Below, in pieces: positions 45,803 through 55,449 of a stretch of 64,000 nt of DNA. Origin of the DNA: Mycobacterium alsense. Lineage in GTDB: Bacteria; Actinomycetota; Actinomycetes; Mycobacteriales; Mycobacteriaceae. The stretch is from assembly GCF_002086635.1 (NCBI RefSeq), contig NZ_MVHD01000009.1, positions 62,001-126,000 on the forward strand, in the 5' to 3' direction. The notes under the pieces were generated by a model. That model saw only the letters and a list, made by a program, of their open reading frames with translations, was not told the DNA's origin and did no database searches. A program made the position numbers and the translations under genes. The number at the start of each line of letters is the position of its first letter. Position 1 is the stretch's first letter.

Positions 45803-47329
45803 CTACGAAACGCAGCGGTTGCCGTAGTCGAACGAGCGCACCAGGACCTCGTGCCCGAGGGGATCGCCGTCGGTCAATAGCGCGATCAGGTTCTCGTCCT
45901 CGGTGGTCGACAGGAAGCGGCTGCCGTCGTCGAGGCGGCCGACGATGATCCCGGTCGGGCGTCCGTCGTCGCGCCGGACGGTGTAGGTCTCGACGGTGCC
46001 GGCCCCGTCGGCGCTCTCGGTGACCGACGCGGTCGGCCCGGCGTCGATCTGCGCCTGCAGCTGCGCGCTGCGGTCCGGCTTCCACGGCGCGGGAGTGGTG
46101 GAGTACACCCCGACCGAGTACTTGCTCAGGATGCCGCCGTTGGCGCCGACGAGGCCGAATTGCCCTGGCATGCCTCGCATCTGGGTGACCGTCTCGGCGA
46201 CCGCGTGCATGGAGTAGTTGTTGCCGGCGCCGCCGAAGAACGGCAGCCCGCCGGTCAGTGTCAGCCCGCGCGGGTCGTCGGGCGCGATCCCCATGCCGTC
46301 GCAAATGTTGAATACCGGCACGGGAAAGCAGCTGTAGAGGTCGAACGTGGCGACGTCGTCGATTCCGATGCCGGCCATGTCCAGCGCGCCGCGCACCGCC
46401 AGCACGGCCGACGGCGCGTGCCCCAGATCGGGGCGCTCCAGCAGCGGCTGCTCCTCCAGGTCGACGTGCCCGTGCAGGTACACCCGGTTCTCCTCGGGCA
46501 CCCGCAGGCGGCGCGCCGCCCCGACCGACATCAGCAGCGCCGCGGCCCCCTGGTTGACCTGGTCGCGCGCGACCAGCAGCCGCGGGTAGGGCTCCGAGAT
46601 CATCCGGTTGGCCTCGGTCACGGTGATCAGTTCGTCGACGGTGCGTTCGACCGGCGCGGCCGCGAAGGGATTGCTGGCCGCGATCTTGGTGAACGGGGCG
46701 AAAAGCTCCCCCATCCTTTGCCGATATTCGGCCGGCCCGAGCCCGGTCCCGGCCCGCCGGGCGTTCTCCAGCAGCGCGTATTGGATTGGGGCACTGGTCA
46801 ATCCGTGAATTACCGTATAGCGCGAGATGAGTTTTTCGATGCCGTGCCCGCGGTCCTCGAGGTCCCCGTCGACGGTCTCGGTGAAGTCCGGCTTGGACTC
46901 GGCCTTCGCGAAGTGCCGCAGCGTGGACGTCGCATCCGAGCCGAAGATCAACGCGACATCCGAACGGCCCGCGGCGATCTCGGCGGCCAGCTCGCTGATC
47001 AGATGTTGGGGCCCCTGCCCGCCGACGATTTCCAGGATTGCCCGAAGGGGTTGGGCGCCAAGGAGATTGGCCACGGATCGCGGGTAGTTGTTCGAGCGTC
47101 CCAGCGGCGCCGTCGCGACCGGCCCGGAGATCTCGAACTGCCGCACCCCGGCGACGGTGTCGACGGCCGCCGCCACCGCGCCTACGTTTGCCCCGCAGTC
47201 CGCCAAGGCGGCCCGCGCGGCCGCGGCGGCCAGCTCCACGGGTGACATCGCGCGGTAGCCGGGGTCGTCGATGCGCTCGGCGGCCTGACCGACTCCGACG
47301 ACCACGGGTGTGTGCGGGTCAAGATCCAT
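45803..47329 (-). CDS. Thiolase-like acyl-CoA acetyltransferase family protein
   Basis: A 508-residue protein with a thiolase-superfamily core (VVVGVGQAAERID, AAARAALADCG, ATFDLYSCFPVPVF) and a C-terminal OB-like extension after about residue 400. The canonical C-terminal GHPxG is replaced by LPFFGGAGNNYSMHA. The equivalent of the nucleophilic Cys is not obvious in the first half, so classical thiolysis is doubtful. Such proteins occur as SCP-x-like or scaffold partners. It ends 6 nt from the stop of the convergent F420 oxidoreductase. Similar to the Rv1867 type as far as I recall. Confidence 0.8.
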   Translation of the reverse strand: MDLDPHTPVVVGVGQAAERIDDPGYRAMSPVELAAAAARAALADCGANVGAVAAAVDTVAGVRQFEISGPVATAPLGRSNNYPRSVANLLGAQPLRAILEIVGGQGPQHLISELAAEIAAGRSDVALIFGSDATSTLRHFAKAESKPDFTETVDGDLEDRGHGIEKLISRYTVIHGLTSAPIQYALLENARRAGTGLGPAEYRQRMGELFAPFTKIAASNPFAAAPVERTVDELITVTEANRMISEPYPRLLVARDQVNQGAAALLMSVGAARRLRVPEENRVYLHGHVDLEEQPLLERPDLGHAPSAVLAVRGALDMAGIGIDDVATFDLYSCFPVPVFNICDGMGIAPDDPRGLTLTGGLPFFGGAGNNYSMHAVAETVTQMRGMPGQFGLVGANGGILSKYSVGVYSTTPAPWKPDRSAQLQAQIDAGPTASVTESADGAGTVETYTVRRDDGRPTGIIVGRLDDGSRFLSTTEDENLIALLTDGDPLGHEVLVRSFDYGNRCVS

Positions 47330-47589
47330 AGCACAACTATCTACCGCAGACTTCTGTCGGCGCGTACCCCGGGGGTGGCCCGGCCTGGTCGTGGCTATCG
47401 ATCACGCAAGAGCCAGCAAATTTCGAATGCCCGCCCTCACCGCTCGATTATTTGTGGCGCATGTCCGCCAAAATGGCGCCCCGCGGCGACGATCGTATTA
47501 CCGTTGGCAAACCAATCGAACGCATCGAGCTACCTGGCGTTCTCGGGCAACGTTTGTGGTCGATGCTGACGCCCTCCCAGGAGGCGGCG

Positions 47590-48915
47590 ATGTCATTTGT
47601 GATCGCGGTGCCGGAGTTCCTGACGGACGCAGCCTCGGGTTTATCCAACATCGGCTCGGCGCTGGAAGCGGCGAACGCCGCCGCGGCGACTCCGACCGCG
47701 ACCGTGCTGGCCGCGGGCAACGACGAGGTGTCGGAGGCCGTCGCCGCGATGTTCGCGGCGCACGCCCAGGGGTATCAGAGGCTGAGCGCTCAGGTCGCGT
47801 CGTTTCACAACCAGTTTGTGGCGCTCATGAATAAGGGGGCCGCGCAGTACGCCATGGGCGAGGCGGCCAATGTCTCGCCGTTGCAGGCCGTCGAGCAGCA
47901 GCTGCTCGGCGTGATCAACACGCCGACCCAGCTGCTGTTGGGACGCCCGCTGATCGGCAACGGGGCCAACGGGGCGCCCGGAGCGGACGGCCAGGCCGGC
48001 GGGTTGTTGATCGGCAACGGCGGCAACGGCGGCGCAGGCACCGCCGCCCATCCCGCCGGCGGTAACGGCGGGGCAGCGGGGTTGTTCGGCAACGGCGGGG
48101 CCGGTGGACCCGGCAAGGTCAATAGCGTCAAGGCTCCGGGCGGCAACGGCGGAGCCGGCGGGCTGCTGTTCGGCAACGGCGGAGTCGGCGGCACCGGCGG
48201 AACCGGCCAGGGCGGAACGGGCGGAACCGGCGGGGCCGCCGGGCTGTTCGGCACCGGCGGTGTCGGCGGCACTGGCGGGGCGGCGACGCTCGGCGCCGAC
48301 GGCGGCGCGGGCGGCGCCGGTGGTGCCGGGGGACTGTTCGGCACCGGCGGGGCCGGGGGCCGCGGTGGTACGACATTCAACGCACTGGGCGGCAACGCAG
48401 GCGCCGCCGGCGCGGGTGGCGCGGGTGGCGCAGGCGGACTCGTCTTCGGCTCCGGCGGGGCCGGCGGTGCCGGCGGGGACGCCACTGCGGTGATTCCCGG
48501 TACCGGCACCGGCGGTGCCGGAGGCATCGGCGGCCACGGGGGATTCCTCAACGGCGCCGGCGGTGCCGGCGGCAGCGGCGGATTGGGCATCACCGCTGGT
48601 GGGTCCGGCGGTGCCGGCGGGACCGGCGGTACGCTATCCGGCTCTGGCGGCGCCGGTGGCGCCGGGGGGCTCGGGGCTGCCGGCGGCGCCGGCGGTGATG
48701 CGGGCTTGCTGTTCGGCGACGGCGGCAACGGCGGCTCGGGAGGACCCTCCGGTACCGCCGGCGGCAACGGCGGCAACGGAGGACGCGCCGCGCTGCTCAT
48801 AGGTTTCGGCGGCAATGGGGGCAACGGCGGAACTGGCACCCCCGACGGCACCGGCGGCCAGGGCGGCGACGGCGGCCAACTGATCGGGGTGCCCGGCAAC
48901 CCGGGCCTGCCGTAG
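47590..48915 (+). CDS. PE_PGRS family protein
   Basis: A 441-residue protein. The PE domain (about 1-95) starts [20 protein letters not shown], and its PE residues are at 8-9. A linker with the PLIGNGANG junction (about 120) follows, and then about 320 residues of GGxGGx repeats to the end. There is no C-terminal enzymatic domain. GGAGG lies 5 nt before ATG 47590; the open frame before it lacks the PE signature. Such proteins are exported by ESX-5 and surface-exposed (family knowledge). M. tuberculosis has no PE_PGRS gene here, so this is a lineage-specific insertion. The 260 bp upstream hold no other gene. Confidence 0.93.
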   Translation: MSFVIAVPEFLTDAASGLSNIGSALEAANAAAATPTATVLAAGNDEVSEAVAAMFAAHAQGYQRLSAQVASFHNQFVALMNKGAAQYAMGEAANVSPLQAVEQQLLGVINTPTQLLLGRPLIGNGANGAPGADGQAGGLLIGNGGNGGAGTAAHPAGGNGGAAGLFGNGGAGGPGKVNSVKAPGGNGGAGGLLFGNGGVGGTGGTGQGGTGGTGGAAGLFGTGGVGGTGGAATLGADGGAGGAGGAGGLFGTGGAGGRGGTTFNALGGNAGAAGAGGAGGAGGLVFGSGGAGGAGGDATAVIPGTGTGGAGGIGGHGGFLNGAGGAGGSGGLGITAGGSGGAGGTGGTLSGSGGAGGAGGLGAAGGAGGDAGLLFGDGGNGGSGGPSGTAGGNGGNGGRAALLIGFGGNGGNGGTGTPDGTGGQGGDGGQLIGVPGNPGLP

Positions 48916-48933
48916 CCGACCGGCGGGCCCTCG

Positions 48934-49845
48934 CTACAGGCTCTGCAGGATCTCCCGCGCCAAGGCGGCCGTCTCCGACGGGGTCTTGCCCACCCTGACG
49001 CCGGCCGCCTCGAGGGCCTCCTTCTTGGCGGCCGCGGTGCCCGACGACCCGGACACGATCGCGCCCGCGTGGCCCATCGTCTTGCCTTCGGGCGCGGTGA
49101 ATCCCGCCACGTAACCGACAACCGGCTTGGACACGTGAGCCTTGATGTAGTCGGCGGCGCGCTCCTCGGCGTCGCCGCCGATCTCACCGATCATCACGAT
49201 GACCTTGGTGTCGGGGTCCTTCTCGAAGGCCTCGATGGCATCGATGTGGGTGGTACCGATCACCGGGTCACCACCGATCCCGATGGACGTCGAGAACCCG
49301 AAATCCCGTAGCTCGTACATCATTTGGTAGGTCAGCGTGCCGGACTTGGACACCAGCCCGACCGGCCCAGCGCCGGTGATGTTGGCCGGGGTGATGCCGA
49401 CGAGCGCCTGCCCTGGCGTGATGATGCCCGGGCAGTTGGGCCCGATGATGCGGGTCTTGCCGCCCTTCTGAAGGTTGTACGCCCACGCAAAAGCGGTGTC
49501 CTGTACCGGAATTCCCTCCGTGATGACCACGAGCAGCGGAATCTCGGCGTCGATGGCCTCGATGATGGCGTCCTTGGCGAACTTCGGCGGCACGAAGATG
49601 ATCGACACGTCGGCGCCGGTCTTTTCCATCGCCTCGGCGACGCCGCCGAACACGGGCAGCTTGACGATGCGGCCGCCCTTGTCCTCGTGCGTGACGGTGG
49701 TGCCCGCCTTGCGCGCGTTCACCCCGCCCACGATCTGGGTGCCCGCCTTGAGCATCCGGGCGGTGTGCACGGTGGCCTCGCTGCCGGTGATGCCCTGGAC
49801 GATGACCTTGTTCTCCTTGGTCAGGAATATGGACATGTGTGTCAC
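48934..49845 (-). CDS. sucD: Succinyl-CoA synthetase alpha subunit
   Basis: A 303-residue subunit that binds CoA and carries the phosphohistidine. The CoA-binding motif [14 protein letters not shown] is near residue 20, [13 protein letters not shown] is mid-sequence, and the active-site His lies in [10 protein letters not shown]. It couples succinyl-CoA hydrolysis to nucleoside triphosphate formation in the TCA cycle with SucC. The start is taken as GTG 49845 with AAAGGA close upstream, as annotated for M. tuberculosis; ATG 49836 is an alternative. The sucC-sucD gap is 12 nt. Confidence 0.95.
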   Translation of the reverse strand: MTHMSIFLTKENKVIVQGITGSEATVHTARMLKAGTQIVGGVNARKAGTTVTHEDKGGRIVKLPVFGGVAEAMEKTGADVSIIFVPPKFAKDAIIEAIDAEIPLLVVITEGIPVQDTAFAWAYNLQKGGKTRIIGPNCPGIITPGQALVGITPANITGAGPVGLVSKSGTLTYQMMYELRDFGFSTSIGIGGDPVIGTTHIDAIEAFEKDPDTKVIVMIGEIGGDAEERAADYIKAHVSKPVVGYVAGFTAPEGKTMGHAGAIVSGSSGTAAAKKEALEAAGVRVGKTPSETAALAREILQSL

Positions 49846-49857
49846 GAATCCTTTCGC

Positions 49858-51021
49858 TCAGGCGCTCGCCAGCTCGGCGGCCTTGTCCGCGGCCTCGTCC
49901 ATGGTCGCGACCATCGTCACCAGCGGGTGGTTGGCCTCGGCCAGGATGCGACGGCCCTCCTCGACGTTGTTGCCGTCGAGGCGCACCACCAGCGGCTTAT
50001 TGGCCTCGGCACCAAGGATTTCCAGCGCCTTGACGATCCCGGTTGCCACGGCGTCGCACGCGGTGATCCCACCGAAGACGTTGACGAACACGCTCTTGAC
50101 CTGCTGGTCGCCCAGGACCACGTCCAGCCCGGCGGCCATCACCTCCGCGGAGGCGCCACCGCCGATGTCGAGGAAGTTCGCGGGCTTGACGCCCCCGTGC
50201 TTCTCGCCGGCATAGGCCACCACGTCGAGGGTCGACATCACCAGGCCCGCGCCGTTGCCGATGATGCCGACCTGGCCGTCGAGCTTGACGTAGTTCAGGT
50301 CGTTCTCTTTGGCCTTGAGCTCCAGCGGGTCGGTGGCGGCGCGGTCCTCGAACTCGGCGTGCTCGGGGTGGCGGAAGTCGGCGTTGGCGTCGAGCGTGAC
50401 CTTGCCGTCGAGCGCCAGGATCCGATCGTCCGGGGTGCGCACCAGGGGGTTGACCTCCACCAGCGTCGCGTCCTCGGCGACGAAGAGCTCCCACAGCTTG
50501 GAGATGGTGATCGCGGCGGCGTCGAGCACTTCGGCGGGCAGGTGGCCCTGCTCGGCGATGGAACGCGCGGTCGCCGCGTCGACGCCGGTGACGGCGCTGA
50601 CCGGGACCTTGGCCAGGCGGTCGGGCTTGGTGGCGGCGACCTCCTCGATCTCCATGCCGCCCTCGACCGAGCACATCGCCAGGTAGGTGCGGTTGGCGCG
50701 GTCCAGCAGAAAGGAGATGTAGTACTCCTCGGCGATGTCGCTGGCCTCGGCGACCAGCAGCCTCTTCACCGCGTGGCCCTTGATGTTCAGGCGGAGGATG
50801 TTCTGCGCGTGCTGGAAGGCGTCGTCTGGCGTCGCGGCGTATTGGACGCCGCCGGCCTTCCCGCGGCCCCCGATCTTGACCTGCGCCTTGACCATCACCG
50901 GGCGGCCGATCTCCTCCGCGATGGCGCGCGCGCCCTCGGCGGTGTCGGTGACGCGGCCGGGCGTGCTCGGTACGTTGTGCTTGGCGAACAACTCTTTTGC
51001 TTGATACTCGAAAAGGTCCAT
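49858..51021 (-). CDS. sucC: Succinyl-CoA synthetase beta subunit
   Basis: A 387-residue ATP-grasp subunit. [15 protein letters not shown] (nucleotide binding), [18 protein letters not shown] and the Gly-rich loop [12 protein letters not shown] are intact. It begins [15 protein letters not shown], the standard N-terminus. It is the first gene of the sucCD operon. A CRP-like site lies 122 bp upstream in the region shared with the divergent M23 peptidase, suggesting cAMP control of this TCA-cycle step. Confidence 0.95.
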   Translation of the reverse strand: MDLFEYQAKELFAKHNVPSTPGRVTDTAEGARAIAEEIGRPVMVKAQVKIGGRGKAGGVQYAATPDDAFQHAQNILRLNIKGHAVKRLLVAEASDIAEEYYISFLLDRANRTYLAMCSVEGGMEIEEVAATKPDRLAKVPVSAVTGVDAATARSIAEQGHLPAEVLDAAAITISKLWELFVAEDATLVEVNPLVRTPDDRILALDGKVTLDANADFRHPEHAEFEDRAATDPLELKAKENDLNYVKLDGQVGIIGNGAGLVMSTLDVVAYAGEKHGGVKPANFLDIGGGASAEVMAAGLDVVLGDQQVKSVFVNVFGGITACDAVATGIVKALEILGAEANKPLVVRLDGNNVEEGRRILAEANHPLVTMVATMDEAADKAAELASA

Positions 51022-51142
51022 GGGCTCACTGTCTTCGCTCGGCTTGCTGCGGGGCCTCTGGCACTTTATCCATCCCCCGGCCGGCTGCTACCGTCGCGTC
51101 CACCGATGTGGCAGACCTCACGGCATACCGGTGCGCCTCAAA

Positions 51143-51158
51143 GGTGATGCAAATCACA
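51143..51158. promoter_or_regulatory. CRP-like site between sucC and the M23 peptidase gene
   Basis: GGTGATGCAAATCACA matches the mycobacterial CRP consensus TGTGA-N6-TCACA at 9 of 10 defined positions (only the outermost base differs). It is 122 bp upstream of sucC and 77 bp upstream of the M23 gene in a 213-bp divergent region. Either or both genes could be controlled. Confidence 0.65.
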
Positions 51159-51234
51159 ATATTAGTCGGGTTGCGGGCCCGCGGTTGCCAGCCCCGTCGG
51201 TCAGCGGATACCTTCCTAGGGTCCAGATAACGTT

Positions 51235-52374
51235 ATGGTCACGATACGAGGACATTTCAGCTTGTCGCAGCATCGTTTGACTCGTTCGTCTTCTGCCGTA
51301 ACAGGCGTGGTGAGGGTCGGTCGCGCGGCCGGCGGCCGGTGGACGGAGCCCCACCGCAACGAAGTCACCGAGATCCTTCCCCTCGACGGGTTCGACTTCG
51401 ACGACCTGGACTTCGCCGACGACCGCGGCGATCTCGGCGACCTCGACTTCAGCAACGACTCGACGTTCGACAACGAAACGCAGGTCCTGCTGGCCCCGGA
51501 ACTCGACGACCTGCACGACGTGGATGACCTGGTGCCGCTGCAGCTGGCCGCGCCCGCCGCCGTGCCGGTCCCGGCCAGGTTCCTCACCGACACCCTCGAC
51601 GCGCCCGACGCCGCCGCGCGTCCCCCCCACGCGGACATCACCGACGTCATCCCCGCGATACGGCGCGGAGGCCAACACCGCAAGCAGCCCACCAGCGCGG
51701 CCAGGGGCCGGTTGCTGATTTCGGCGATGGCCGCGGGGGCGGCGGCCGCGGCGGCCCACACCGCGACCAGCCACGCCGACGCCCCGAGGACGGAGGCGGT
51801 GCTGGCCGCCAACGCGTCGGCGCTCACCGGCGGCCCGGGCGGCAACACCGTCCGCGGCGCTCAGGTGGTCGCGGTCCAGCCCGCGTCGAATGCGGCGGTG
51901 CACAACGCCGAACTCGCCAGGGGTGTGGCCTTTGCCAACGATCGCGCGCAGCGCGAGGCGCGGTTACAGCAGCCGCTGTATGTCATGCCGACGAAGGGGA
52001 TCTTCACCTCCAACTTCGGGTACCGCTGGGGGGTGCTGCACGCGGGCATCGACCTGGCCAACTCGATCGGAACACCGATCGTCGCGGTGTCCGACGGCGT
52101 CGTCATCGACGCCGGGCCGGCCGCCGGCTACGGGATGCTGGTCAAGCTCCGGCACGCCGACGGCACGGTCACGCTGTACGGCCACGTCAACACGACGATG
52201 GTCAGCGTCGGCCAGCGCGTGATGGCCGGGGATCAGATCGCCACCATGGGCAACCGCGGCAATTCGACGGGCCCCCACCTGCACTTTGAGGTGCTCCAGG
52301 GCGGAACCGAGCGGATCGACCCGCTCCCATGGCTTGCTAAGCGTGGTCTCAGCGTCGGCAACTACGCTGGTTGA
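51235..52374 (+). CDS. M23-family metallopeptidase (LytM-like), secreted or anchored
   Basis: A 379-residue protein. The N-terminal 150 residues are acidic and low-complexity (many Asp/Leu). A hydrophobic Ala-rich stretch (about 160-175) could anchor or signal export. The C-terminal LytM domain (about 250-370) has zinc ligands in HAGIDLA and HLHFEV and the typical NFGYRWG. Such enzymes cleave peptidoglycan cross-links. ATG 51235 is used, although a TTG at 51262 with GAGGA upstream is possible. Divergent from sucC with a shared CRP-like site. Equivalent to Rv0950c. Confidence 0.85.
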   Translation: MVTIRGHFSLSQHRLTRSSSAVTGVVRVGRAAGGRWTEPHRNEVTEILPLDGFDFDDLDFADDRGDLGDLDFSNDSTFDNETQVLLAPELDDLHDVDDLVPLQLAAPAAVPVPARFLTDTLDAPDAAARPPHADITDVIPAIRRGGQHRKQPTSAARGRLLISAMAAGAAAAAAHTATSHADAPRTEAVLAANASALTGGPGGNTVRGAQVVAVQPASNAAVHNAELARGVAFANDRAQREARLQQPLYVMPTKGIFTSNFGYRWGVLHAGIDLANSIGTPIVAVSDGVVIDAGPAAGYGMLVKLRHADGTVTLYGHVNTTMVSVGQRVMAGDQIATMGNRGNSTGPHLHFEVLQGGTERIDPLPWLAKRGLSVGNYAG

Positions 52375-52375
52375 G

Positions 52376-52960
52376 GTGACTTCGCCGAACGACCCGCCCG
52401 CTCCCGCGCCGTCGCCCGAGCCCACCGCAGGGCCCTCGGAAACGCACACGCGGATCATTCGGCGGGCGCCCACCGGGCCGATGCCCGTGGTGCCGGAGTC
52501 CCCGACCACGCAGCTCCCGCCGCAACCGCCGCCGTATTCGGTCCCCTCGGGCGTGGCCCGGCGCGGAGGCCTCGCGGGCCTGCCGGGCCACGAACCGGAC
52601 GGGCGGACCGCCGTGGCGGCCAGCGCCGCCGGCATCGTCAGCGGATGGGCCACGTCGGTGGTGGCCACCGATCTGATCGCCGGCTGGTGGCGAACCGACC
52701 GCATGTTCTGCATCGCGGTCGCGTTCCTCGCGCTGGTGTTCGCGGTCACCACCATTTCGGGCGTCATCATGGTGCTGCAGCGCCGCGCCCTCGGGCGCTA
52801 CCTCATCCTGGCCGGGGCGGTCGTCGCGGTGCTGACCTACCTCGGCGTGTTCATCGCCGGGGCCCGGGTCGCGTGGATCGTGCACGCGCTTCCGGTGCTG
52901 CCGATCGCCACCGCGGTGCTGGTGCTGCTCCCGCAGACCAAGCGCTGGCTCGACGCATAA
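52376..52960 (+). CDS. Small multi-span membrane protein with Pro-rich N-terminus
   Basis: A 194-residue protein beginning at GTG 52376, 1 nt after the M23 stop, so the two are very likely co-translated. Residues 1-75 are Pro/Ser/Thr-rich. Four hydrophobic segments follow (about 78-97, 108-130, 138-160, 163-185). I recognise no domain. Tight coupling with a peptidoglycan hydrolase suggests a role in its membrane context, which is inference. Its stop lies 13 nt from the stop of convergent uvrD1. Confidence 0.65.
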   Translation: MTSPNDPPAPAPSPEPTAGPSETHTRIIRRAPTGPMPVVPESPTTQLPPQPPPYSVPSGVARRGGLAGLPGHEPDGRTAVAASAAGIVSGWATSVVATDLIAGWWRTDRMFCIAVAFLALVFAVTTISGVIMVLQRRALGRYLILAGAVVAVLTYLGVFIAGARVAWIVHALPVLPIATAVLVLLPQTKRWLDA

Positions 52961-52973
52961 GCGGCCTGGCCGG

Positions 52974-55370
52974 CTAGAGCTTGCTGATCGGCGCGTGGTT
53001 GTGCATCAGCTTGACCCGGCCCGAGCTGCCGAAGTCGATCAGCGACATGGCGGACTCGCCGGCGCCGGAGACCTCCTCGACGCGACCGAGCCCGTACTTG
53101 TCGTGGGTCACCCGGTCGCCGGGCTGCAGCACCAGCAGCGGGCGTTTGCCCGCCCCCGAGCGGGCCGGCGCGGGACGCGGCGCGCCGAATCGCCCGGCGC
53201 CGCTGACCGGGGCGCTGAACGACGGCGCGGGCGCGCTGCGCCGCCAGTCGATGAGCTCCTGCGGAATCTCCCGTAGGAAGCGCGATTCCGGGTTGAGCAT
53301 CGGCTGTCCCCACGAAGACCGGACGATGGCCCGGCTCACATACAACCGCTGGCGGGCCCGGGTGATACCGACGTAGGCCAGCCGCCGCTCCTCCGACAGT
53401 TCGGTGGGATCGTCGAGCGACCGCATGTGCGGGAACATCCCGTCCTCCCAGCCGGTGACGAACACGACCGGAAACTCCAGGCCCTTCGCCGTGTGCAGCG
53501 TCATCAGTGTGACCAGGCCGGCGCCGTGTTCGGGGATTTCGTCGGCGTCGGCCACCAGCGACACCCGCTCCAGAAACGCCGCCAGCACACCGGTGTCCGG
53601 CACGTCTTCGTCGATCGGTGCGCCCGGGATGTCCCCAGCCTCGCCCAGCGCGGCGGCGTTGGCCAGGTCGATGCTGAATTCGTGTGCGACACTGACCAGT
53701 TCGTTGAGGTTGTCCAGCCGGGCCAACTCTTGCGGATCGGTGGAGGACTCCAGCTCGCTGCGGTATCCGGTGCGTTCGAGAACCAACTCGACCAGATCGC
53801 CGAGATCGTCGTCCAGATGCCCGCGCAGGTCGTCGAGTAGCTCGACGAAGGCCGAGATCGCCTTCTCCGCACGGGTATTCAGCATCGGCACCTTGCCCTC
53901 GGCGGCGGCCACGAGTGCGTCGGCGAAGCTGGCGCCGGTGTTCTCGGCGTACACCGCCACGCAGGCCTCGGCACGATCCCCGATGCCCCGGCGCGGAGTG
54001 TTGAGGATGCGCCGCATGCTGACCGCGTCGCCGGGGTTGTCTAGCACCCGCAGGTAGGCGACGATGTCGCGAATCTCCTTGCGCTCGTAGAACCGCACTC
54101 CCCCAACGACTTTGTACGGGATGCCGGCGCGGATGAAGACCTCTTCCAACGATCTCGACGAGTTGTTGGTGCGATAGAACACCGCCACGTCGTTGTAGGT
54201 GATCTCGCCCCGTTCGACGAGCGCATCGATCTCCTCGGCCACGAACCTGGCCTCGTCGTGCTCGTTGTCGGCGACGTAGCCGACGATCGGCTCGCCGGCG
54301 CCCGCGTCGGTCCACAGCCGCTTCTCGCGCCGGCCGGTGTTGCGGGCGATCACCGAGTTGGCCGCCGACAAGATGTTTTGGGTGGAGCGGTAGTTCTGTT
54401 CCAACAGAATCGTTTTCGCGTCCGGATAGTCGCGCTCGAAGTCCTCGATGTTGCGGATGGTGGCGCCGCGGAACGCATAGATCGACTGGTCGGCGTCGCC
54501 CACCACGCACAATTCCGCCGGCGGCACGTCGTCCGCTGAGGAGTCCGCCGAGGAGTCCGCCGAGGAGTCGGGCGAGCCGCCGGCGTCGTGGCCGACCAGC
54601 TCACGCACCAGCACGTACTGGGCGTGGTTGGTGTCCTGGTATTCGTCGACCAGCACGTGGCGGAATCGGCGCCGGTAATACTGGGCGATCTGCGGGAAGG
54701 CCCGCAGCACCGCGACGGTCTCCCCGATCAGGTCGTCGAAGTCCAAGGCGTTCGCCGCCCGCAGCCGCCGCTGGTATTCGCCGTAGACGGAGGCGACGGT
54801 GCGGCTCAACTCGTCGGAGGCGTCCGACAGGTTGGACACGGCCTCGTCGGGGTCGATCAACTCGTTTTTCAGGTTGGAGATGGCGTTGGCCAGCAGGCGC
54901 GGCGAGTAGCGCTTGATGTCCAGCCCCATGTCGCGACCGATCATCTGCAGCAAGCGCCGCGAATCGTCGGCGTCGTAGATCGAGAAGTTTGAGTTGAGTC
55001 CGTCGATCAGCGATGCCTGGTTGCGCAGGATGCGCACGCACGTCGAGTGAAAGGTGGACACCCACATGGCGCGGGCGCGGGGGCCCACCAGGCGCACCAC
55101 GCGTTCGCGCATCTCCGCGGCGGCCTTGTTGGTGAAGGTGATGGCCAGGATCTGGCCGACGCCGACGCCGCGGGCCGCGATCAGGTAGGCGATGCGCCGC
55201 GTCAGCACCGCCGTCTTGCCCGAGCCCGCGCCCGCCACGATCAGCAGCGGCGAACCCTCGTGCACCACGGCCTGGCGCTGTTGAGGGTTGAGGTCGTCAA
55301 GCAGACGATCCGCTTCCTCGGCTGGGTTGGCAGGGTTGGCTTTGGCGTTGGCGGTCACATGCACACTCAT
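52974..55370 (-). CDS. uvrD1: ATP-dependent DNA helicase UvrD1/PcrA type
   Basis: A 798-residue SF1A helicase acting in nucleotide excision repair and with Ku. Motif I VAGAGSGKTAVLTRR (about 45-60), motif Ia TFTNKAAAEMRERV, motif II DEYQDTN, motif III GDADQSIYAFRGA, motif IV EQNYRSTQNIL, motif V TLMTLHTAKGLEFP and motif VI VGITRARQRLYV are all present. Between motifs II and III is a Ser/Ala/Asp repeat (SADSSADSSAD), an odd low-complexity insert. The C-terminus has a Tudor-like RNA-polymerase-binding fold. Equivalent to Rv0949. Confidence 0.95.
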   Translation of the reverse strand: MSVHVTANAKANPANPAEEADRLLDDLNPQQRQAVVHEGSPLLIVAGAGSGKTAVLTRRIAYLIAARGVGVGQILAITFTNKAAAEMRERVVRLVGPRARAMWVSTFHSTCVRILRNQASLIDGLNSNFSIYDADDSRRLLQMIGRDMGLDIKRYSPRLLANAISNLKNELIDPDEAVSNLSDASDELSRTVASVYGEYQRRLRAANALDFDDLIGETVAVLRAFPQIAQYYRRRFRHVLVDEYQDTNHAQYVLVRELVGHDAGGSPDSSADSSADSSADDVPPAELCVVGDADQSIYAFRGATIRNIEDFERDYPDAKTILLEQNYRSTQNILSAANSVIARNTGRREKRLWTDAGAGEPIVGYVADNEHDEARFVAEEIDALVERGEITYNDVAVFYRTNNSSRSLEEVFIRAGIPYKVVGGVRFYERKEIRDIVAYLRVLDNPGDAVSMRRILNTPRRGIGDRAEACVAVYAENTGASFADALVAAAEGKVPMLNTRAEKAISAFVELLDDLRGHLDDDLGDLVELVLERTGYRSELESSTDPQELARLDNLNELVSVAHEFSIDLANAAALGEAGDIPGAPIDEDVPDTGVLAAFLERVSLVADADEIPEHGAGLVTLMTLHTAKGLEFPVVFVTGWEDGMFPHMRSLDDPTELSEERRLAYVGITRARQRLYVSRAIVRSSWGQPMLNPESRFLREIPQELIDWRRSAPAPSFSAPVSGAGRFGAPRPAPARSGAGKRPLLVLQPGDRVTHDKYGLGRVEEVSGAGESAMSLIDFGSSGRVKLMHNHAPISKL

Positions 55371-55449
55371 GTCGGTCCAAACTTACCGCCGACCGCCGAC
55401 GCCAGGCGGCCAAGCCAGGCGCTTCGGCCGCTCCGTCCGGGCCGGAAAC

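Noticed and set aside
47990..48900. Regular short repeats suggestive of a CRISPR array
   Set aside because: The repeats are in frame, 9-bp-based and glycine-encoding, with no spacers and no cas genes nearby; they are PGRS repeats. The same applies to the MPTR repeats at 55.5-56.9 kb.
47805..49187. Minus-strand Pro-rich frame opposite the PE_PGRS gene
   Set aside because: PPxPPxPP periodicity is simply the antisense of GGxGGx repeats.
51022..51234. Riboswitch (c-di-AMP type) upstream of the M23 peptidase
   Set aside because: Such riboswitches control some actinobacterial cell-wall hydrolases, but the conserved motifs were not found and the probable 5' untranslated region is too short.
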